The notes under the pieces: model-generated
Told to the model about the DNA's origin: nothing
Seen by the model: the letters and a program-made list of their open reading frames with translations, nothing else
Databases searched by the model: none
Part shown: piece after piece, positions 9,888 to 20,300 of the stretch
Layout of the letters: each line of letters begins with the position of its first letter
How positions within the stretch are numbered: the stretch's first letter is position 1
Program-made: the position numbers and the translations under genes
Source: an uncultured Flavobacteriales bacterium
GTDB taxonomy: Bacteria > Bacteroidota > Bacteroidia > Flavobacteriales_E > Vicingaceae
NCBI GenBank assembly: GCA_905479995.1
Contig: CAJQON010000004.1
Location: 98,311-162,310 of the forward strand
Direction: 5' to 3'
DNA length: 64,000 nucleotides

Positions 9888-9918
9888 CAAATGTAGATTT
9901 ATATTTAATACTTTTCAA
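9888..9918 (-). promoter_or_regulatory. ilv operon promoter, TTG-N20-TACATTTG
   Basis: On the minus strand TTG (9916-9918) and TACATTTG (9888-9895) are separated by 20 bases, matching the Bacteroidota consensus TTG-N19/20-TAnnTTTG. The predicted start site is near 9882-9884, just before the TTG of the leader ORF. It therefore drives leader plus ilvEDBNCA. Confidence 0.75.
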
Positions 9919-9950
9919 GTTAATTTTTAATGCTTTTAAAAAGTCTGTAC

Positions 9951-12900
9951 TTACCTTAACAAAGTAACCTTACCTACCTCATTTATTTTTTTACGAGATA
10001 CAGGGTCTTCGAAGTTAATTTTCCATACATAAACATCGTTTTTAGCTGGTAGGTTTTTATAGCTTCCATCCCAACCCGACTCCACATCTCCACTTACAAA
10101 TAAAAGCTCTCCCCAACGGTCGTATATTAACAATTGATAATCACTTACTTCAACACCAGAAAGTACTGGTTTAAATTCATCATTCATACTATTAGCGTCT
10201 GGCGTAAATGCATTTGGAACATAAAAAAACAATACTCCTTCCACGGTAATGTCTTTACAAATACTGTCAACACATTGGTTTTCATCTACCACCTTTAAAC
10301 AAGCTTGGTAAGTCCCTTCTTCAACATCTGGAAAAGTTACAATTGGGCTAGATATGTTGCTCGTTGCTATCTGAACGTTAGGACCGAAAGTCCAGGAGTA
10401 AGTTGAAATATTATTGCCTGTTGATTCATCTTGAAACAATACTTCTGAAGACATAATATTGATATCATCTGGAGCATATGAGAAATCGGCAACTGGATTT
10501 TCGTAAACACAAACAGCGTTTAAAACAGTACTTGTACCTACACAGCCTACTGAATCGGTAATGGTGTAAGTAACATCATAACAACCTGGTACTGTAAAGT
10601 TATAAGTTGAAGAGTCTCTAGTTGTAGCATTGGCTCCATTGCCCATTTCCCATAAAAATGTAGCATTGTAATAACTTGGATCGTTCACATTGTCGGATAT
10701 GAATTTAGCCAACACATTACCACACCCAGTAAATGTATTTGAAAAAGAAACAACTGGTGAACTTTGAACGGTTACCGTTACAGAAGCATTGTCTTCTGGC
10801 GTTCCACATCCATCTGTTAAGGTTACATTATAAACTGTAGTTGTTTGTGGCAAAACATTAACTGGATTACCTGCTCCTGCTCCATTATCCCATAAAAATG
10901 TATAATTACCATCTCCACCCGTTGCTGCAGCCTGAATTTGAACTGCATCACCTTCACAAATTGTTACATCATTAAAGGCTGTAACTTTTAATGAATCACG
11001 AACAGTTATGGTTTGTGTTGCCGCGCTTGAAGGACAGTTATTGTCATCAGTAGCAGTTACTGTATAAGTTGAAGTGATTACTGGACTTACATTAGGATTT
11101 TGACCAACTCCAACACCATTATCCCAAGTATAAACTATTGTTCCAACTCCACCAGTTGAAAAAGAACCTAAGTTAACATTTTGTCCAATACATATTGTTT
11201 GTGCAGCTGATGCTGAAACAACAATAGGCTGAGGAGAATTTATGTTTGCTACTGTATCTAACAAACACCCTGTGGCATTAGACAATTGTAAGTTATATAT
11301 TCCATTACACAATCCCAGAAATTGATTAACTGCTGTTAGTGGACCGCCACTAATACCAAAACCATTAGCTGTTGTGCTATATAAGTTAATTGAACCATCA
11401 CATACACCAAAACAGGTTTCATCTTGAACAATAAGTGAATCTAAAACTATAGGCAAAGGCTCTGCAACAACAAAGTTTAGCGTATCAACTGTACAGCCAT
11501 TCAAATCAGTAACTGTTAAGGAATAAGTTCCTGCAGCAACATTAATAGCTTGACTCTGACCAACACCAGCCAAGGCATTACTCCAAGCGTAATTGTAAAT
11601 TGGTGTTCCTCCAACTACTGAAGCTGTAATTGTTCCATCTGAATAACCGTTGCAACTGGCATCATTTATTACAAAACTGTTCAGTAATATTTCATCTGGC
11701 GCTGTAATAGTAATTGTACTATCTAATGAACAACCAGAACTATCGGTTACGCTTAACAAATATATTCCTGCACCTAAACCAGTAAAACTAGGAGAAATTT
11801 GATAGTTAGCTCCATTATCTATGCTGTAAGCATATTTAGTATCGCCACCGGTAACTCTAGAGAAGGTTATTGTTCCAGATGTATCTCCAAAACAATTTAA
11901 ATTTGTTCCTACCACATCATATGATAACCCTTGATTAGCAGAAATATTAACTACAATAGAATCAGAACAACCATTAGCATCGATTACCTTAACTGTGTAA
12001 GCCCCTGCTGCTAAACCGGTAAATAATGAATTGTTTGTTTGTACATTTCCATTTACAGAATAATCAACAATACCAGTTGTATTACTTGCAAATACTGTAA
12101 GTTGACCAAAAGCACTATTACAGCCTCCATTTACAACAACTACTGAATCAATTTCTGCTGACACAAAAACTCCTGCAATATTTGTAGCGTCACATCCATT
12201 ATCATCTACTATAGAGATTTCATAGCTATCACCATTAGATAATCCTGAAATTGTTACTGCACCTCCATGACTAGCAATAGTTGGAGAGCTTAATGTTCCA
12301 GCACCTATGTTGGTTATATTATAGTTTCCTACAAAGAATTCTGGATGACCGCCAGACACTGTAACTGTAACTGATCCATTAGAGCAATCTACCACTGTAT
12401 TTGTTGTTATAGGATTTAAATAGGTGACTTGGTAAGGTGTTCCCATATCATAACAAGTAGTATCCCAAACATTAGCATTTAATGCTGAAATACTTAGAGT
12501 GATTGGCACAATCCAAACGGTATTATTTGTTGGCGCTTTACCAATTCCGTTTAAATAAGTGATGATGTTACTTGCATTTCCACCATTGTTTATTTCACCA
12601 ACTGTTGGAGGTGTTTCTATAAATGCTCCAGAAAAACATGGGTCATTTTCTGGATGAACTCCTGCAGTTGGAGCACAAATATATATGGCGTAATCTAATG
12701 CTGGATTAGCACCTGTTGCTGCAGAGTACCCACCAGTTGTATCTACTAAAAAGCTATCATTGTTACATAATATGTATTGGTTTGCAGCTGTATTTACATT
12801 TGTTGAACTTCCTGATGTTGAAGCAACTGTTCCTCCTGTTGCTGCTGTACAGCCAGTACAAGGCGCAACAGTTACTGTAATAGGCGTTTGACAAGAATCT

Positions 12901-14207
12901 ATTCCGTTAGATACTTTTGCAATGTACGTTGTAGTAACTGCCGGATTTAGTGTAACTTGTACAGAATCGTTTACCGTAGTACTTGCAACTACTAATCCTG
13001 TCCCCTGATCTGTAATGGTTAAAGTAGAAACCGCCCTAGTAGAAATTTTAATTTCATCAATTCCCCAACTATCTGTAGAAGCACTACTCGATTTTGTTTG
13101 TATCCATCTAAAACTAGTATTGGCAGTTTGTGCAGCTGCTGGTATCGGTAATGTAGTTGTGTTCCAATCGTAAACATATTCTCCACAACCTAATAATCCT
13201 CCTCCCTCTGTACTAGGAAACATTAATTTAAATGTAGTCCAAGTCCCTCCATTGTTTGTTGAATATTGAACATAAACACCTTCTTTATCATCTAAAGCTT
13301 CACATCCATTTCCACCATTGTCATCTGATGCTTGTCTAAAATCAAAACTTATCCAGCCACCTGAAGAAACATCAAATCCATTAGATTCTAATATTCTCGG
13401 TGCTGCAACATTTTGCATCCACAAGTAAGTTGATCCACTATTTGTGTTGTAACCATTGTTTGGCTGACATCCCAATACGTTAAAAAAACTTGCTGAACCT
13501 GGAGTAGAATTCCAACCAGCACCCATGGTAGAGTTATTAAAATCGGTATTTATTGATGGGCTAGTTATATCGCCATAAGCTACCAAGTTTACAGGATCAC
13601 CTGGACAAATTGGGTTTGGAGTAGCCGTAATATTTACGTTACACCCCAATGTACTTTTCACAAAAGTTACAATGTCGCCTTCCCAACCAGCATATTGAGG
13701 GTTAAAACCATTGTTAAACCTAAAAGTTAACACTCCCGCAGCATTATTGGCACAAAACATTCCAGGACTTAATTGTGCAGCAATACCATTAATGGCATCC
13801 TGACCAACTCTATAAGGTGTTCCTCCTGCATTGTATTTAATGGAGTAATCACCTTGCAATGACCCAATTTGATTTGATGCAACAGTAGGTCCATCAAAAA
13901 TCTCTAAGCGATCTGCATCTCCCCAAGAGTGTAAATAGGTTTTAAAAGAGGTAAAATCTACACAAACAGATTCTCCAGCAACTGCAGGAGTTAAAGTTAT
14001 CGTGTAACTTGTATTTCCATCATTTCCTGCTGGGCCTCCAGCATCATAAAACTTGTCTCCAGTAGAAACACCAACCGAACCACCCGCACTAATTAAAACA
14101 GTAGATTGTGCTATTAGTTGGTTTTGTGAAATATAAAGTAAGGCTATGACAATTACAGAATTTAAAAATAAATTGTAATAAGTCAACTTAAAATTTTGTA
14201 CTTTCAT
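9951..14207 (-). CDS. Giant T9SS-secreted adhesin-like protein with CUB, SprB-type repeats and CHU_C domain
   Basis: This 1418-residue surface protein has a hydrophobic signal segment ending near residue 34. About residues 35-185 resemble a CUB domain (YDAGGPAGNDGN, LEIFDGP). About 215-395 resemble a reelin-type module (GWISFDFRQASDDNGG, VQYSTNNGGTW). Several Ig/PKD-like and SprB-type repeats follow, with recurrent NGC-D-T/S and AGTYSLTVTDLNGC motifs. A PKD-like domain lies near 1200-1320. The last 90 residues (VPNAFTPDANSMNDEF to the end) form the CHU_C gliding-motility-associated domain, the type B T9SS signal. Such proteins depend on T9SS and usually on a PorP/SprF partner, one of which is encoded close by. 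It lies 270 bases downstream of the PorE-like gene. Its specific ligand cannot be inferred. Confidence 0.85.
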   Translation of the reverse strand: MKVQNFKLTYYNLFLNSVIVIALLYISQNQLIAQSTVLISAGGSVGVSTGDKFYDAGGPAGNDGNTSYTITLTPAVAGESVCVDFTSFKTYLHSWGDADRLEIFDGPTVASNQIGSLQGDYSIKYNAGGTPYRVGQDAINGIAAQLSPGMFCANNAAGVLTFRFNNGFNPQYAGWEGDIVTFVKSTLGCNVNITATPNPICPGDPVNLVAYGDITSPSINTDFNNSTMGAGWNSTPGSASFFNVLGCQPNNGYNTNSGSTYLWMQNVAAPRILESNGFDVSSGGWISFDFRQASDDNGGNGCEALDDKEGVYVQYSTNNGGTWTTFKLMFPSTEGGGLLGCGEYVYDWNTTTLPIPAAAQTANTSFRWIQTKSSSASTDSWGIDEIKISTRAVSTLTITDQGTGLVVASTTVNDSVQVTLNPAVTTTYIAKVSNGIDSCQTPITVTVAPCTGCTAATGGTVASTSGSSTNVNTAANQYILCNNDSFLVDTTGGYSAATGANPALDYAIYICAPTAGVHPENDPCFSGAFIETPPTVGEINNGGNASNIITYLNGIGKAPTNNTVWIVPITLSISALNANVWDTTCYDMGTPYQVTYLNPITTNTVVDCSNGSVTVTVSGGHPEFFVGNYNITNIGAGTLSSPTIASHGGAVTISGLSNGDSYEISIVDDNGCDATNIAGVFVSAEIDSVVVVNGGCNSAFGQLTVFASNTTGIVDYSVNGNVQTNNSLFTGLAAGAYTVKVIDANGCSDSIVVNISANQGLSYDVVGTNLNCFGDTSGTITFSRVTGGDTKYAYSIDNGANYQISPSFTGLGAGIYLLSVTDSSGCSLDSTITITAPDEILLNSFVINDASCNGYSDGTITASVVGGTPIYNYAWSNALAGVGQSQAINVAAGTYSLTVTDLNGCTVDTLNFVVAEPLPIVLDSLIVQDETCFGVCDGSINLYSTTANGFGISGGPLTAVNQFLGLCNGIYNLQLSNATGCLLDTVANINSPQPIVVSASAAQTICIGQNVNLGSFSTGGVGTIVYTWDNGVGVGQNPNVSPVITSTYTVTATDDNNCPSSAATQTITVRDSLKVTAFNDVTICEGDAVQIQAAATGGDGNYTFLWDNGAGAGNPVNVLPQTTTVYNVTLTDGCGTPEDNASVTVTVQSSPVVSFSNTFTGCGNVLAKFISDNVNDPSYYNATFLWEMGNGANATTRDSSTYNFTVPGCYDVTYTITDSVGCVGTSTVLNAVCVYENPVADFSYAPDDINIMSSEVLFQDESTGNNISTYSWTFGPNVQIATSNISSPIVTFPDVEEGTYQACLKVVDENQCVDSICKDITVEGVLFFYVPNAFTPDANSMNDEFKPVLSGVEVSDYQLLIYDRWGELLFVSGDVESGWDGSYKNLPAKNDVYVWKINFEDPVSRKKINEVGKVTLLR

Positions 14208-14477
14208 GTAGTAGGTTTTAGCATTCAGATTTGAACTACAAATATTATTTATTAGCTAAAATTAGTACTTGAAGGACTATTTTGTTGGTACAATATGTTT
14301 TAATATTAAAAAGTCTGAATATAGTTTTATAACTTAAAACGAAGAGATATTTCGACTAAGTAACTTTTTTTAAGGCCAGACTCATATAATCATTCGGCTA
14401 AAAAAAATATAACAAGATTACTTTTCTTTATTATTAGACTTTAAGTCTGAACTATTTAATTGAATATCAGATAAAAA
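14208..14477. other. Intergenic spacer between adhesin and PorE-like gene
   Basis: This is 270 bases of AT-rich sequence. It contains a short palindrome (AGACTTTAAGTCT near 14436-14448) that could be a weak terminator for the upstream operon, but no strong T-tract follows. No consensus TAnnTTTG box for the downstream adhesin gene was found by eye, and no ORF of note is present. Confidence 0.35.
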
Positions 14478-16409
14478 TTAGAGCACTTTAAGTTCAACTC
14501 TTCTATTTTCTTGGTGTTCTTCTTCTGTACATTTTACTTTATTCTTACACTTATTAACTAGCTTAGTTTCTCCATATCCTTTTGGAACTAATCGGGATTT
14601 AGCAATTCCTTTTCCTATTAAGTGCTTTACAACGGAGGCCGCTCTTTTGCTTGACAATTTTAAGTTATAAGAATCACTCCCTCTTGCATCGGTATGAGCA
14701 CTCAACTCTACTCTTATAGATGAATTCTTATTCAAATACTCTACAATCACATCTAATATTTCAAAAGATTCTTCTTTAATAGTTGATTTGTTGTAATCAA
14801 AATAGATGTTGTCAATTTTAATGATATCATTTTTCTTAGGAATAGGCATAAACAATAGCAAACCAAATTTAGCTATTACATCTTGTCTATTTTCAGCAGG
14901 AATTTCAAAGGTTTGCGAATCAAATCCAGGATGATAGAAGGTCACTAAAAATTCTACGTGTTTTTCAAGTATTAATTCAACCTTACCGTTTTCATTGGTC
15001 ATAAAACTATCTGCCAATATCGGAACACCCCTAACATCCATACGATGTAATTTCACTTCCAGTCCTCCTATTGGATTCTCAGTAATTCTATTCAATGCTA
15101 AACCTCTAATGGTATCTGGAGCTTCAAAAGTGTTGAATTCATAAATATGATCATATCCATGCGTACCCTCTCTATTAGATGAAAAATAACCTCTTCTTTC
15201 TTCATTGTTAATTATGAATGAAAAATCATCCTTACTCGAATTAAAAGGTTTTCCAAGGTTAACTGATTTTGAAAAGTTTTTACCATCGTAATACGATTTG
15301 TAAATATCAGCTCCACCAAAACCATTTAATCCCTTTGAGCTATAGTACAAGGTATCCATATCAATATAGGGGAACATCTCATCTAATTCAGAATTAATTA
15401 CTGCACCTAAGTTCACAGGATCTCCCCACGTTGTATCAGTTACTTTGTCTGAATAATAGATGTCGAAACCACCAAAACCACCAGGCATATTTGACACAAA
15501 ATACAATCTATCTTCTGCTTTATTAATAAAAGGAAATACACAATCATACTCAGTATTATTTATCGACAATGATTTTCCTTCAGTCCATTTCCCACCTTCT
15601 TTTTTAGATTGGTAAATATGAAGTATGTTCAACCCGTTAGAACTTAGTTTAATCCCTTTCCTTTTTACCTTTTTATCACGATACTTTACAACTTCTGTCG
15701 CATTTCCAGTATAATAAAGCACATCTCCAGCCTCATTAAAAGATGGAGTTCCTTCATAAAACACATGGTTTAAATCTCCAGGCAACGCAACTACCGAAGA
15801 ATCAAATATTGCAGTATCTAGTCTTTTTGTTGATGCTAAATCGTAATACACCGTTTTTATAGAAAACTCTGCACTTTGTGGTTTAGAAAACACAACTCCA
15901 TCGTTATAAAAATCTAACCCCATACTTCTACCACCTGTTTCTATATTAGTTAAATCAATTTTAGCTCTAGCAACCTTGTCTTTATTTGAAATTGCCCAAT
16001 CACAAATCTCTTCATAAACCTTATACTGATCAGGTTTTTCAATTTTACCAAAGTAGATTTTAAATGTAGTTTTTGCTTCCTTATACTTTTCTAGGTTACA
16101 TAAAATTAACGCATGATCAAATAGATGTTTCGGCTCTTCGGCATCATTAAATGTTGTTAATTTAGAATACCATTCATTGGCTTTTTCATAATCGAACAGC
16201 AACTTATATGTTTGCGCAATTCTTTTGGTCATTTTAAATTTATCGAAAACAACTTTTTGCTCCAAGGCTAACTCATTTTCAGATATAGCTTCAAGGTATT
16301 GTCTTTTCTGAAAAAAATCATCTCCTTTTTTTAAGTGTGCACTTTGGGCAACACTAAAATTGGTGCAAATCAAAAAAAGTATAACAATAGTATATTTTAT
16401 CGTTTTCAT
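14478..16409 (-). CDS. PorE-like OmpA-family protein (TPR, beta-propeller, CRD, OmpA_C)
   Basis: This 643-residue protein has a signal peptide (about 1-21, ending SVAQ). TPR-like helices cover about 25-150. A PD40-type propeller covers about 160-410, with repeats such as DRLYFVSNMPGGFGGFDIYY and DTLYYSSKGLNGFGGADIY. A carboxypeptidase-regulatory-like domain covers about 430-500 (GLALNRITENPIGGLEVKL). A C-terminal OmpA peptidoglycan-binding domain covers about 525-643 (YFDYNKSTI, LSAHTDARGS, RRVEL). This order matches PorE, a T9SS component that anchors the machinery to peptidoglycan, and related paralogues next to adhesins. It is cotranscribed with PorP/SprF (3-base gap) and the 1144-residue adhesin. 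I infer that it anchors or scaffolds that adhesin's export site. Confidence 0.85.
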   Translation of the reverse strand: MKTIKYTIVILFLICTNFSVAQSAHLKKGDDFFQKRQYLEAISENELALEQKVVFDKFKMTKRIAQTYKLLFDYEKANEWYSKLTTFNDAEEPKHLFDHALILCNLEKYKEAKTTFKIYFGKIEKPDQYKVYEEICDWAISNKDKVARAKIDLTNIETGGRSMGLDFYNDGVVFSKPQSAEFSIKTVYYDLASTKRLDTAIFDSSVVALPGDLNHVFYEGTPSFNEAGDVLYYTGNATEVVKYRDKKVKRKGIKLSSNGLNILHIYQSKKEGGKWTEGKSLSINNTEYDCVFPFINKAEDRLYFVSNMPGGFGGFDIYYSDKVTDTTWGDPVNLGAVINSELDEMFPYIDMDTLYYSSKGLNGFGGADIYKSYYDGKNFSKSVNLGKPFNSSKDDFSFIINNEERRGYFSSNREGTHGYDHIYEFNTFEAPDTIRGLALNRITENPIGGLEVKLHRMDVRGVPILADSFMTNENGKVELILEKHVEFLVTFYHPGFDSQTFEIPAENRQDVIAKFGLLLFMPIPKKNDIIKIDNIYFDYNKSTIKEESFEILDVIVEYLNKNSSIRVELSAHTDARGSDSYNLKLSSKRAASVVKHLIGKGIAKSRLVPKGYGETKLVNKCKNKVKCTEEEHQENRRVELKVL

Positions 16410-16412
16410 AGG

Positions 16413-17342
16413 CTAAAATCTAGGAATTGAAACTACAGATTCTTTCGGAGGATTAAATCTATATATTAACATTATTTCATGACTTCCTGTGGAATAAGTA
16501 CCAATTTCACCCATATTATATTCGTAGGCATATGCCAACTTTAAATCTGGCAACAATTGATAAGATGCAATTCCTAACAACTCATTACTTGATCGATAAG
16601 AAATACCAATTCCAAAAGTTCTCATGTATTCATATTGCAAATTTATATCGTACTGTAAACTGGCTCCACTTACTTGTTTTATTAGGGTGGATGCATTTAT
16701 GTCTGATTTTTCATTTAACCTAAATCGATATCCTGTATGAAAATAATAATGCATGGTATTAAAATCAAAATTAGTAACACCACCTTTCCCATTTTGAAAT
16801 GAAATTCTATTTTCAAGGATATTTGGTATAGCTATTCCGGCATAAAACTTATTGTTAAAGTAATATGTTCCGAATTTAAAATTCGGTTGAGCAATTATAC
16901 TTGTTTTACCGCCACTATAAGCAGGGTCATTAACATCCAAAATATCAACATCACCTAAATCACTTTGTAATAAATTTACTGTAGCACTTACACCAAAAGC
17001 TAACCTACTATATCCTCTTAATTGCAATTTATAAGCGTAAGCTCCTGCAATTTCTGTATTATTATCAATCCCTATCTGATCGTTAGTTATAGTTAAACCT
17101 ATAGATGAATTTCCCAATGGTTTTAAAATATTTAATGCACCAATTGCAGGCGCACCATCATACCCAACCCATTGTGTTTTATATAAAGCTGCGGCAGTTA
17201 AATTATTATAGCTAGCCATAGATGCAGGATTAAAAAATGGTTGGTGCATCATATACATACCAATATGCATTTGGCTTTGAGCGTTTCCTTTACTTAAAAA
17301 GAAAAAACAAATAACGACACAAAATAAGAAGTGCTTTTTCAT
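16413..17342 (-). CDS. PorP/SprF-family type IX secretion membrane protein
   Basis: This 309-residue outer-membrane beta-barrel protein has a cleavable signal (ending KGNAQ). The family start follows: MHQPFFNPASMASYNNLTAAALYKTQW. Later come repeated beta-strands with alternating aromatic residues and the typical KFGTYYFNNKFYAGIAIPNIL segment. PorP/SprF proteins are needed for secretion or surface attachment of partner adhesins with CHU_C domains; SprF serves SprB in Flavobacterium. It sits between the adhesin gene (2-base gap) and the PorE-like gene (3-base gap), which strongly suggests one functional unit. The specific pairing with the adhesin upstream is inference from the operon. Confidence 0.9.
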   Translation of the reverse strand: MKKHFLFCVVICFFFLSKGNAQSQMHIGMYMMHQPFFNPASMASYNNLTAAALYKTQWVGYDGAPAIGALNILKPLGNSSIGLTITNDQIGIDNNTEIAGAYAYKLQLRGYSRLAFGVSATVNLLQSDLGDVDILDVNDPAYSGGKTSIIAQPNFKFGTYYFNNKFYAGIAIPNILENRISFQNGKGGVTNFDFNTMHYYFHTGYRFRLNEKSDINASTLIKQVSGASLQYDINLQYEYMRTFGIGISYRSSNELLGIASYQLLPDLKLAYAYEYNMGEIGTYSTGSHEIMLIYRFNPPKESVVSIPRF

Positions 17343-17344
17343 AA

Positions 17345-20300
17345 TTATCGTCTTAGGTCAATAGTTCCATTAACAGGTTCAGCGTCTGGTTTTAATTTTA
17401 GAATGAAGAAATAAGTCCCATCAACAACTTTGTTCCCCATCAATTTAATTCCTGAAGTTTGAGAAGTCCCATCCCATTCATTATTATAAGGAGCAGCGGT
17501 ATAAACCTGATCTCCCCAACGATTGTAAATAGTTAATTCATTCTCTGGAAATAAATCAATGTTTTCTATGTAAAATGTTTCATTAATTCCATCATCATTC
17601 GGAGACAACCCATTGTAGATATGAATAGGCCTATCCTTTTGTATGGTTATATATATAATTGCAGTATCACAAATATTAACACAAACCAAATCACATATTT
17701 CATAACTAATACTATCTCTTCCAAAAAAACTAGTATTTGGAGTATATAAAACACTACCTGTTGCAACGCCATTAAAAGGACCCCACAATACATTTACCCC
17801 TGAACCACCCTGATCGTTGTTAGATGGATTTATTTGAACTGCTATATTTTCTGGTGTAGTAGCATAATCATCATTGGCTACTACCGTTACATTAGCAGAT
17901 GAAGTAACAAAAACACTATCCACCCCAAAACAACCCAGACTATCGGTAACAGTTAAAACATACCATCCTCCTAGCAATTGATTAATTGCAGGGGTTGTAT
18001 CTATTACAACATTGTTTAAAGTCCAAACATAAGAATATGGCATTGTTCCACCTGTAACTAAAACATTGGTAATCGAACCATTGGCCAAATTACAACTCGG
18101 ATCAACTAATACTATTGAATCTAAATTAATTACCGGTGGATTACCTCCGTTAATTTGTACAGGCCCCATAAATGAAGTACAGTTATTTCCGTCCGTTACA
18201 GTTAAAGTATAATTCCCCAAAGGTTGATTCAACAGATTTAGAGTCGTATCCACCTGAGTAGAGCCATTAGACCAACTATACAAAAATGTTGGTACTCCAG
18301 TTACTGTAACTCCTACTATAGAACCATTACTAGAATTACAACTCGCATCGGTAACTACCATTAAAGTAGTATCAATTACTGGTAAAGGCATTACATTTAC
18401 TGTTGTACTATCTACATTTGGATTGGTACACAATCCTTGAGTTACACTTAAGTAGTATACTGTTGTATCGTTTGGTCCAGCCATTGGATTGGATATATTT
18501 GGATTGCTTAATCCCAACACTGGTGACCATGAATAGACTATTCCTACTACTGGCGCTACTCCAATTTGAACGCTGTCGCCAGCACAAATATCATAGCTTG
18601 CATTTCCGGCATCGCCAGTTGGCAATGCTTGTACATTAACAGTTGTACTGTCTACATTTGTATTGGTACATACTCCTTGGCTTACTGTTAAGTAATAAAC
18701 CGTAGTATCACTCGGCCCAGCCATTGGATTAGAACTATTTGGATTGCTTAATCCTAAGACTGGTGACCATGAATAGACTATTCCTACTACTGGCGCTACT
18801 CCAATTTGAACGCTATCTCCAGCACAGATATCGTAACTTGCATTTCCAGCATCTCCAGTTGGCAAAGGAAGTACATTAACTGTTGTACTGTCTACATTTG
18901 GATTGGTACAAGCTCCTTGAGCTACACTTAAGTAGTATACTGTTGTATCGATTGGTCCTGCCATTGGTTCGGAAATATTTGGATTACTTAATCCTAAGAC
19001 TGGTGACCATGAATAGACTATTCCTACTACTGGCGCTACTCCAATTTGAACGCTATCTCCAGCACAAATATCATAGCTTACGTTTCCAGCATCTCCGGTT
19101 GGCAAAGGCAATGGAGTAACTGTAACAACAATAGAATCTACCACATTACAATCACCATTATCTATGGTTAGATAATAAGTTGTTGTAGTTGTGGGAAATA
19201 CTGTTGGATTAGCTATTGTAGGGTCATCAATATTTGTTGCAGGTAACCATGCATAAGTAAATGGGTTTCCATTTCCACCTGATGCTGAAGGAGCTCCACC
19301 AATAACCGTTGAGTCACCCTCACATATTGTCACTGCAGAACCAGCTTCAGCAACACAAGGAAGAATTAGTGCACAAGTTGTATTAAATCCTAGTGTAGTT
19401 GCTCCAAATTCATAAGCTCCAGAAGTAGTACTAGCTCTAACAAACCCAGTAATATCTGTTGTTGGCTCAAGAGCACCATTTGCCAAACCAATAGCTATAG
19501 AGGCACCTTGAAGTGTGTAATCTGGAGCTCCAATAAATGATGGGTTTGTTGTACTGTTTCCACCACCATTTGTAAAGTTATTTCCAGGAGTAGGATCTAT
19601 AACAGTATTTGAAACGACCATTCCTCCACCAAAATCCCATATATCTTCTTCATCATTCCCCCAAACAATACAGTTGTCAACAATAAATGTATTTGAACTA
19701 GAATTTACAATACCTCTTGGATCACCTGTTCCACCTGCATCATTATTATCTGCAATAGTAGAGTTTAATATTACTACATTATTGTTTCCTCCACTAGAAT
19801 TTATTACCCCTCCATTACCTGAACCTGTTATCAAATCATTATCGAAAATAAGACAGTTGGTCATGTTTAAATTGTAATTATTATATATAAATACAGCGGC
19901 TCCTTCTCGAGCTCTATTTTCGGTAAAAACGGTAGAAGTAATATTGATAAATTGAGTACTTGTTGCATCATCTCCTACAATAGCACCTCCTTGCTGATTG
20001 TAAACTTTATTCCCTGCGAAAAAACAATCTACAAATGAGCCACTCGAATTACTAAAGTATATTGCTCCACCTTCATATTGTGTTAATCCGGCCGAAGCAG
20101 GACTGTTACACAGAAACCTTGAACTTGTAACTTCTAATCGAGAATTACCATCAATAAAAATTGCTCCTCCTCCAAGATTAATGAAATCTTCAGCAATGTT
20201 TCCTACAAATTGGCAATCGTCTAATTTAACTACAGCCGGAAGCATTCCTCCTGCCACACCAATATAAATCGCACCCCCTGGATTAACATCAAAAGGAACA

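Noticed and set aside
18389..19108. Possible CRISPR-like or satellite array
   Set aside because: The units are 240 bp, in frame with an adhesin gene and encode a domain; there are no spacers.
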